Assembly: GCA_019753105.1 (NCBI GenBank)
Contig: JAIELJ010000006.1
Coordinates: 434,001-498,000 of the forward strand
Origin: Hyphomonadaceae bacterium
GTDB taxonomy: Bacteria > Pseudomonadota > Alphaproteobacteria > Caulobacterales > Aquidulcibacteraceae
DNA: 64,000 bases
Reading direction: 5' to 3'
Shown: in pieces, positions 58,717-64,000 of the stretch
Position numbering within the stretch: position 1 is the first letter of the stretch
Layout: each line of letters starts with the position of its first letter
Position numbers and translations under genes: made by a program
Notes under the pieces: generated by a model
Seen by the model: only the letters and a program-made list of their open reading frames with translations
The model's database searches: none
Told to the model about the DNA's origin: nothing

Positions 58717-59574
58717 ATGTGGTCCAAAATTGCCCGCGACATGCTGCTTTCGTTGGCGATCTGGATGCTCGCCGCGCCGACACAATCGGCATTCGCTTGG
58801 AGCGGCGACGCTCACCAGCTTGTTGCAGACCTTGCCTATGAGCGCCTGACCCCCGCTGCGCGGTCCGAAGCTGACCGCCTGATCGCAACGCAGAGCGCAA
58901 ACGTGGAGGGCTGCATGATCGAGAACTTCGCTCGCGCTTCGACGTGGCCAGACTGTGTGCGACGCCGTTCGGGATACACTCAGACCGCGCCGTATCACTA
59001 CATCAATGTCCCGATCACTGGTTCGACGACCGTTCAGGACGATTGCCAAGAAGTCGGATGCATCAGGGAAGCGATAGGCCGCTACGAACGCACGCTCGCT
59101 AACCGCCGTGCATCAGATCGGGAGCGCCTAGAGGCACTGGCGTTTCTCGCGCACCTCATCGCGGACCTTCATCAACCGCTACACGTCTCCAACAACTGTG
59201 ATCGTGGCGGCAATGCCATTGACTTGATCTTGCCGAGCGGTGCGACGCCTGACTTGCATGAAGCGTGGGACGACCACTTGGCGCGGAACGCCATGCGTGG
59301 GCGGGGACGCCGTGCAATTGCAACGTTGGTGACGCAGAACGCCACTCGCTGGTCTGGCGGCGATGTCGAAGCATGGTCGCTCGAAGGCAATGAGATTGCG
59401 CGGAGCTTCGCCTACGGTGCGCTGCCGGTGCGACTGGCGTGTGGAGAGACGCCAGATGCGCCGTTGATGATCTCGAACGCCTACGTGCAGCAATCCGTGC
59501 CGATTATTCGCCAACAGTTGGCGAGTGCAGCCGTTAGGCTATCGGAACTGCTGAACACTACTCTTTCGCGTTGA
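58717..59574 (+). CDS. Secreted S1/P1-type nuclease
   Basis: This 285-residue nuclease has a signal peptide MWSKIARDM...AFA. The mature protein begins with Trp (WSGDAHQLVADLAYERL), and the N-terminal Trp is a zinc ligand in this family. The other metal-site segments are present, including YHYINVP and LAHLIADLHQPLHVSNN. The ATG at 58717 was chosen over an upstream frame extension because it starts the signal peptide. Such enzymes cut single-stranded DNA and RNA outside the cytosol. Confidence 0.93.
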   Translation: MWSKIARDMLLSLAIWMLAAPTQSAFAWSGDAHQLVADLAYERLTPAARSEADRLIATQSANVEGCMIENFARASTWPDCVRRRSGYTQTAPYHYINVPITGSTTVQDDCQEVGCIREAIGRYERTLANRRASDRERLEALAFLAHLIADLHQPLHVSNNCDRGGNAIDLILPSGATPDLHEAWDDHLARNAMRGRGRRAIATLVTQNATRWSGGDVEAWSLEGNEIARSFAYGALPVRLACGETPDAPLMISNAYVQQSVPIIRQQLASAAVRLSELLNTTLSR

Positions 59575-59575
59575 A

Positions 59576-59875
59576 CTAAGGCTTGTTCAAGCACGGCGAC
59601 TTCAGCGGGTAAGGAGCCTTTGCACCTCTTTCGAGCGCGGCGTTGACTTTATCGATGACACGACTTTCAAGGTCGGCCCATACGATGATTGCATCAGTCT
59701 CCGTTTTGAATTCGAGAGTGACGCAACCACATCGAAATTCTCGATGAATGAGCAATTCCACCCCATGGTCCGCGATGACGCTCGATAGCTCGCACAACCA
59801 ACTATCCGGGAAACGAACCTTCCAGGTTCCGGCCTGCTGGTCTACGGCGGGCGGGCGTCCGTCGTTTGTCATCAC
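59576..59875 (-). CDS. Unknown small protein paired with an XRE regulator
   Basis: This 99-residue protein has no signal or membrane segment. It contains DSWLCELSSVIADHGVELLIHREFRCGCVTLEFKTETDAIIVW, an alpha/beta-looking core, and a Lys/Pro-rich tail. Its start overlaps the stop of the XRE gene by four bases, so the two are co-translated. The arrangement is like a small regulator-effector or toxin-antitoxin pair, but no toxin motif is recognised. Confidence 0.6.
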   Translation of the reverse strand: MMTNDGRPPAVDQQAGTWKVRFPDSWLCELSSVIADHGVELLIHREFRCGCVTLEFKTETDAIIVWADLESRVIDKVNAALERGAKAPYPLKSPCLNKP

Positions 59876-60132
59876 ACCTCGAATTGCTTTGGCAACTGCC
59901 GCAGCACCCTTCCGAGAAGGTCACGCGGCTCGATCTTCAGTGCTCTCGCGATCATGACGAACTCTAGCACGTCCACTCGACGTTCGCCGCTTTCGATCCG
60001 CGACACGAACTGTTGGCTCTTGTTCAGGCGTTCCGCCAACTCGGTTTGAGATACGTCGGCGGCCTTGCGAGCCTTCACCAAGACCGCAACTAGGGCCTTG
60101 TTCTCATCGGAGTGAAGGGAAGACTTGGACAT
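59872..60132 (-). CDS. XRE family transcriptional regulator
   Basis: This 86-residue Cro/C1-type HTH protein has ADVSQTELAERLNKSQQFVSRIESGERRVDVLEFVMIARAL and a basic C-terminus. It is probably autoregulatory. It is divergent from the membrane-protein gene starting at 60219, so a shared operator in the 86-bp gap is plausible. Confidence 0.9.
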   Translation of the reverse strand: MSKSSLHSDENKALVAVLVKARKAADVSQTELAERLNKSQQFVSRIESGERRVDVLEFVMIARALKIEPRDLLGRVLRQLPKQFEV

Positions 60133-60218
60133 TGCCGGGCCAGAACCGGCACCCCACCTATACCGGCTTTTCCGTTACACAGTTTCCCGGTAACGTTGCG
60201 GTTGGGTGGGGGTGACAA

Positions 60219-61070
60219 ATGCGTCTACTGGTCGTGTTGGGCCTATGGGTGGCCGTGTTCATTGGTGTCGGTGTGGTCGCCAGCGAATGGCGTGAAGACC
60301 CGACATTTGCCTACATCGTTGCCGGTGCGGGCTTCATCTATTTCCTTCCCACCAGCATCGGCTTCATTCGCAAGCATCGCTATCGCTGGATGATCCTTCT
60401 CGCGAACCTGTTCGTCGGCTGGACGGGTCTTGGTTTGCTCGCGCTCTTTGCGTGGTCCGTTTGGCCTAAGAACACGCCGCTCAACCCGCCTCTTGAGCGC
60501 TCGCTGATGGCCCCGCTCGGTGACGGTTCAGACGAAGCGCCCCTGGCCACACAAAAGGGGAGTCCGTGGCCTGCCGTGATCGGCGTTGCGGGCGTCGTGA
60601 TGGTGTTGGCGGCGCTTGGTTGGGGGTGGACGCAGTTCCAGGCCGGGCAGGCAGTGCAGCAAGAGGCTACGGTGCCCGTGCAGGCCGTAGAGACATCTCC
60701 AACCCCCGAAGCACCCGCGCCCGTCAGCGAGCCTGCCACGACGCTTACTTTGGGTGTTGTGCGAGACGACGTGCTTGACGCCGGTGCGGGGTGCGTCGCG
60801 ACCAATCTCGCGGGTGAGAGCGTGTTCGTGACGGACTTCCAAGCGGCGGCGGTCGCCTTCAACGGCGGCACGACGATGCTTGCGAAGGCGGGTGAGCAAC
60901 AGGGCGTCGAGACTTATGCAGATGCCGCCAACGAAGTTCGCGTCTCTCTAACACGAACGGGTGAGCCGGTTGAGGCAGGCGTGGAATCCTCTGCGTGGCC
61001 CGCCATCCTCACGCTGTCAGCCTTGGGGCGCGAAACGACCCTGGCTGTCACGCTGACTTGCGGATCGTAG
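60219..61070 (+). CDS. Membrane protein with an extracytoplasmic domain
   Basis: This 283-residue protein has three N-terminal transmembrane helices (about 3-18, 27-43 and 53-75), a cytosolic loop and a fourth helix near 118-140. The C-terminal 140 residues are Thr/Val/Ala-rich with a beta-rich domain and two Cys residues (GAGCVATN and LTCGS). No family is recognised. Its stop codon directly precedes the GTG of the next gene, so they are co-transcribed. Confidence 0.65.
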   Translation: MRLLVVLGLWVAVFIGVGVVASEWREDPTFAYIVAGAGFIYFLPTSIGFIRKHRYRWMILLANLFVGWTGLGLLALFAWSVWPKNTPLNPPLERSLMAPLGDGSDEAPLATQKGSPWPAVIGVAGVVMVLAALGWGWTQFQAGQAVQQEATVPVQAVETSPTPEAPAPVSEPATTLTLGVVRDDVLDAGAGCVATNLAGESVFVTDFQAAAVAFNGGTTMLAKAGEQQGVETYADAANEVRVSLTRTGEPVEAGVESSAWPAILTLSALGRETTLAVTLTCGS

Positions 61071-61466
61071 GTGCCGCGCATCTACCATCCCGAAGGGGAG
61101 AGGCCGCCGCGCCTTCCTGCTTTGGTGTTTGTCTTCGGGTCTAACCTTGAAGGTCATCACGGCAGCGGTGCGGCACGCATCGCACGGGAAGAGTTTCAGG
61201 CCGAGCGGGGCGTTGGTAAGGGCCGAACGAACATGGCCTACGGCATACCCGTGAAGTCCCAGCACCAAACGCTTCCGCTAGATGCCATCGCGCAAAGTGT
61301 GAGGGAGTTTGTGGCCTACGCCGACGCCAACCCGTCGCTCACGTTTTACGTGGTTCGCGTTGGGTGCGGGCAGGCCGGATACGCGGACGCTCAAATCGCA
61401 CCGCTGTTTGCCGGTGCTGGCGCGAACTGCATTTTCTCCGAGAAGTGGAAGCCTTGGTTAGACTGA
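61071..61466 (+). CDS. Phage-type protein with a macro-like fold (A1S_2505-like)
   Basis: This 131-residue protein contains ALVFVFGSNLEGHHGSGAARIA, AYGIPVKSQHQTLPLDAI and YVVRVGCGQAGYADAQIAPLF. The pattern matches small proteins found in phages and islands, including the A1S_2505 family, whose FGSNLxGxHGxGAA and GCGxAGY motifs resemble nucleotide-binding loops of macro-type domains. The assignment is by motif only. The GTG start touches the preceding stop. Confidence 0.65.
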   Translation: MPRIYHPEGERPPRLPALVFVFGSNLEGHHGSGAARIAREEFQAERGVGKGRTNMAYGIPVKSQHQTLPLDAIAQSVREFVAYADANPSLTFYVVRVGCGQAGYADAQIAPLFAGAGANCIFSEKWKPWLD

Positions 61467-61479
61467 TACGGAGCCTTCG

Positions 61480-61707
61480 ATGACACCAGACGAAATCTCG
61501 AAGCTTTCACGCGATGAGCTTCTCGACACGATGCGTCGTGAGGGCATTCCCGTGGTGATGTCACTTTTTGCCACGGTGCACCACAAGTCCGCTGAAAGGC
61601 CGGGGGGATTTGATGCGTCTGACCTGGACCAGATCAGCGACGACTTGGAAGACGGCGATGTGCGTCGTTGGCGTGCCGAGCTTGTGGCGCACTTTGCCAA
61701 ACGGTGA
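61480..61707 (+). CDS. Unknown small protein of the element
   Basis: This 75-residue acidic protein (MTPDEISKLSRDELLDTMRREGIPVVMSL) begins 14 bp after the phage-type gene. A long N-terminal helix dominates, with DLDQISDDLEDGDVRRWRAEL at the end. No family is recognised. It converges with the recombinase gene. Confidence 0.5.
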   Translation: MTPDEISKLSRDELLDTMRREGIPVVMSLFATVHHKSAERPGGFDASDLDQISDDLEDGDVRRWRAELVAHFAKR

Positions 61708-61711
61708 ACGA

Positions 61712-63550
61712 TCAGTGTTCGTGTGGCGACCAGTAGATGTATTCCGCTTCTGGTTCGAGGAAGACAGGTTCACCGTCTCTTCCGCGCACCGCTCGCCTGT
61801 AAGCGCTCTTGTCGAAGTCGGCGTGGTTGGCCGGTCGAGTGGGGCACAAGAAGCGATAGACTGCGAGGTTCGATGGGTTGGGCTGAACTACTTTGCCTCC
61901 CATCCAGTCTCGAAACTCGATGCTGAATGCAGGCGCATCGATCATCGAGTCGCTCGGATCAAACAGGCCGTATTCTTCAGCCTCTTCAGTTGAGCCATCG
62001 AGGCGGTCACGCCAAGGATCAGCAAAGAAACAAGCAAGTCCGTCCGTGCTGATGTCGATGCGCCTAACAACGACCCGGATTTGCTGGGCCGCCAGCGCCC
62101 GTTTGTTCTCCACGTCGGTTTCGCTCGCGTGGTCATACATTTCCTGGAAGTTGGTGGGCATGAGTTCTTGGGAGCGCAGCGCCCGCACGTCGGAGCGCTC
62201 CACTTCCAGCGCTTTCAAAGTCTCTTCCGCTTCCTTTAGTTCGTCGTCCAACTCGGCGCGGCGATTCAGTGTGGTTTCGGAAGGGCCATCCTTCATTCGG
62301 CGGAAGGACTCATCCATGATCTTCGCTTGGTTCTTCAAGCCATCGAGCCGCTCTTGGGCCACAGCAATCTTGCCTTCCAAAGTCGGAAGCAAACGCTCGC
62401 TGGCTTCGAGTGCATCGCGAATGCCGAGATGGAGTTCGGCATGGTGAAAGAACGCACGCTCGAAATGGTCGTAACGCCAAACCTTCTTGACGCAGGACAT
62501 GCCACGATTTCCCGCCTCGCAAACCAAATAGCGAGCGCCTTTGGGTGGTGCGCCTTTGTTCAGTAGCCGCATCGTTGCGCCGCAATGAGCGCAAAACAAA
62601 AGGCCCTTGAAGAGATTCGCGTGGTTTTCGCCAGTTCTGCCTCCCCCGCCGTTCTTTGGCTGGCGTGACCTAATCGCGGCGTTTGCGGCAGCAAATACTT
62701 CTTCGGAGATGATGGCGGGATAGTAACGGGGGAGGGGATCACCCAGCGGCTTTCGCTTCCCACCTACAAAGTGGTGAGGTTGATACTCGCCAAGAACCGA
62801 TCTGCTTCCGAGAATCTTTTTGATGTAGGATGGTTGCCAGCCTTTCGAGCGCCCAAACGTCGGCACCGCATCAGCGTTTAGTCGGCGGGCGATTGTGAAC
62901 GCTCCAAGTCCGCTCCCGCTCTCGCGGAAGATACGCCGGACGATTTGCACCCGCCCATCGATCTCCCTGAATGAAGCGATCTTTTTGTCCTTCGCTCGCA
63001 CCGGCTCAAGCCATTTGGGTGCCACTGATGTGACTGGTTTCTCATCGGCCTTGGCACGACGGTTCTTCCATGAAGCTTGCAGTCGCTCTTGTTTCGTTTT
63101 CGATTCTTCGTGCGCTCGCTGAAAGGTTAAGACGGACAACAACAACTGCATGTGGTTGTTGTTCAGGTCCGTATATTTCTGACCGTCGATCAAAGTGACG
63201 ACCGTGATGCCGTGCCGACAAATCGACTGAAGAAGTGTCACCGCAGGGAGAGGTTGATCTCTTGAAAGACGGTCCAGGTTCTCAACCAGCAAGTAGGACC
63301 CTGCCGGGATGTCGCCGTTCTCGATGCGCTGCAAAAACACGCCGAGCACGCCTTCGGACAGATGCTTCCCTTTGAAGGCGCTCTTTCCGATGTCCTTCAG
63401 TTCATCGCCTTCGACCAAATCAAGGTCGTGGCGCTTCGCGTAGTCGCGTGATTTTTCTAGCTGGCGTCGCAGACTGTCGCCCCGCAACTGATGCTGGGTG
63501 CTCATCCGAAGGTAGGAATAAGCACGGGGGCGGGGTGTATCAGGCTTCAT
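61712..63550 (-). CDS. Large serine recombinase (site-specific integrase)
   Basis: This 612-residue enzyme has an N-terminal resolvase domain with YLRMSTQHQ (catalytic Ser17) and [10 protein letters not shown] recombinase domain with [27 protein letters not shown] follows, then a zinc-ribbon with [10 protein letters not shown] and further Cys. A long Glu/Arg-rich coiled coil lies at about 380-450. Such enzymes join attP and attB through a two-base core. Its start lies 40 bp from attR, the usual position next to the integration site. It is transcribed toward the inside of the element. Confidence 0.97.
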   Translation of the reverse strand: MKPDTPRPRAYSYLRMSTQHQLRGDSLRRQLEKSRDYAKRHDLDLVEGDELKDIGKSAFKGKHLSEGVLGVFLQRIENGDIPAGSYLLVENLDRLSRDQPLPAVTLLQSICRHGITVVTLIDGQKYTDLNNNHMQLLLSVLTFQRAHEESKTKQERLQASWKNRRAKADEKPVTSVAPKWLEPVRAKDKKIASFREIDGRVQIVRRIFRESGSGLGAFTIARRLNADAVPTFGRSKGWQPSYIKKILGSRSVLGEYQPHHFVGGKRKPLGDPLPRYYPAIISEEVFAAANAAIRSRQPKNGGGGRTGENHANLFKGLLFCAHCGATMRLLNKGAPPKGARYLVCEAGNRGMSCVKKVWRYDHFERAFFHHAELHLGIRDALEASERLLPTLEGKIAVAQERLDGLKNQAKIMDESFRRMKDGPSETTLNRRAELDDELKEAEETLKALEVERSDVRALRSQELMPTNFQEMYDHASETDVENKRALAAQQIRVVVRRIDISTDGLACFFADPWRDRLDGSTEEAEEYGLFDPSDSMIDAPAFSIEFRDWMGGKVVQPNPSNLAVYRFLCPTRPANHADFDKSAYRRAVRGRDGEPVFLEPEAEYIYWSPHEH

Positions 63551-63573
63551 CTGTCTGATTTTACACGAAAAAG

Positions 63574-63605
63574 ATTTGGCTACAACAGGCTGTTTGTTGG
63601 GCCTC
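63574..63605. other. attR junction of the integrated element
   Basis: Element sequence TTGGCTACAACAGG is followed by CT (63590-63591) and then the comM sequence GTTTGTTGGGCC. Ligating the outer comM arms at CT gives the continuous reading [14 protein letters not shown]. The inner arms of attL and attR together would form an imperfect dyad, as expected for attP. Confidence 0.75.
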
Positions 63606-64000
63606 CAGGCGCCGGCAAGTCGATGCTTGCGCAGCGTTTGCCTGGTTTGTTGCCGCCGTTATCGAGCGAAGAATTGCTCGAAGTTTCGATGCTGCATTCC
63701 GTCGCCGGATTGCTGCAGCGCGGTCAACTCACGCGCACGCGCCCGTTCCGCGCTCCGCATCATTCCGCATCAATGGCCGCACTTGTCGGCGGCGGTTTGC
63801 GCGCAAGACCGGGCGAAATCTCGCTGGCGCATCAGGGCGTGCTCTTTTTGGATGAGCTTCCAGAGTTCTCGCAGCAGGCGCTTGATGCGCTGCGTCAGCC
63901 GCTTGAGACCGGAAACGTGCTGATCGCGCGCGCAAATCATCACGTCACCTATCCCGCGCGTATTCTGCTCGCGGCGGCGATGAATCCGTGCCGGTGCGGC
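63590..64000 (+). pseudogene. comM: comM 3' fragment (continues past the window)
   Basis: This segment continues the comM frame interrupted at 51203. It encodes [17 protein letters not shown] (Walker A), [34 protein letters not shown] (Walker B) and AAMNPCRCG, all typical of the ComM/YifB AAA domain. It has no start codon of its own in a good position and depends on excision for expression. The gene runs past base 64000, so its end is unseen. Confidence 0.92.

Larger units (their letters stand above)
51202..63589. mobile_element. 12.4-kb integrative element inserted in comM by a large serine recombinase
   Basis: The element is bounded by the two halves of comM, which join in frame if the 12,388 bp are removed. 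A 612-residue serine recombinase lies at its right end, 40 bp from attR and reading inward. About 17 cargo genes include nuclease-like, TIR, patatin-like and PLD-like genes and an HUH Rep-like gene with an AlpA-type HTH gene. No phage structural or conjugation genes are present, so it is a genomic island or satellite rather than a complete prophage. Confidence 0.9.

Noticed and set aside
51202-63589. Complete prophage
   Set aside because: There is no capsid, tail, terminase or lysis gene; the element is too short and holds mixed cargo only.
51202-63589. tRNA-targeted integration
   Set aside because: No tRNA gene is present at either end; the target is the comM coding sequence.

Overview
The window comes from a high-GC alphaproteobacterium of the Caulobacterales/Hyphomonadaceae type. 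The gene order parA-rsmG-mnmG-mnmE / rho-hemJ-hemH-hemE / PPSR-maf-aroE-coaE-dnaQ / secB-timA / hslVU / dnaKJ / grpE-hrcA-rph is the one known around the replication origin of Caulobacter and its relatives. Genes left of about 13.3 kb mostly read leftward and genes right of about 13.6 kb read rightward at first. That fits a replication origin in the gene-free hemE/PPSR gap at 13299-13635, which holds several DnaA-box-like sites. Five parS-like palindromes lie between 1.0 and 5.4 kb, with one weaker match near 7.7 kb.

Left arm (1-13298): partial parA, then rsmG, an NTF2-like protein, a DUF3088-type protein, mnmG and mnmE. The mnmE gene carries a dispersed palindromic repeat inserted in frame in its G domain. 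Next come a DUF6489-type gene, a dienelactone-hydrolase-like enzyme, a GDPD lipoprotein, a quinone oxidoreductase, a GST, rho and the haem genes hemJ, hemH and hemE.

Right arm (13636-50404): PPSR, maf, aroE, coaE, dnaQ, secB, the timA-like gene, an Smr-domain gene, a membrane GGDEF/EAL protein and hslV-(membrane protein)-hslU. These are followed by a PfkB kinase, an ATP-grasp protein, nth, dapB, a urcA-family gene, dnaJ-dnaK, an alkB-type gene, an M48 peptidase, a second dienelactone hydrolase, an aldo/keto reductase and a secreted protein with six PPC-like repeats. The last stretch holds grpE-hrcA, an AAA ATPase, rph, rdgB, hemW, an LpoA-like lipoprotein, rsmI, yraN and a BON lipoprotein. 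Many neighbours overlap by four bases (ATGA or GTGA), so they are probably translationally coupled.

Accessory region (51202-63589): a 12.4-kb element splits comM, the Mg-chelatase-like AAA helicase of natural transformation. The 5' part of comM (50563-51203) stops just before Walker A. The 3' part (63590 to the window end) resumes in frame with Walker A. A large serine recombinase sits at the right end of the element beside attR. The two ends share a CT dinucleotide, and joining them recreates an imperfect dyad of the kind expected for attP. Cargo: an EEP-family phosphatase/nuclease, an SRAP (YedK/HMCES) protein, a PD-(D/E)xK-like candidate, membrane proteins, an HUH Rep-like protein with an AlpA/excisionase-like HTH protein, a TIR-domain protein with a beta-rich C-terminal domain, a patatin-like gene cut off exactly at its catalytic serine, a phospholipase-D-like protein, a secreted S1/P1 nuclease, an XRE regulator pair and several unknown genes. 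It looks like an integrative element carrying candidate anti-phage or inter-element conflict genes.
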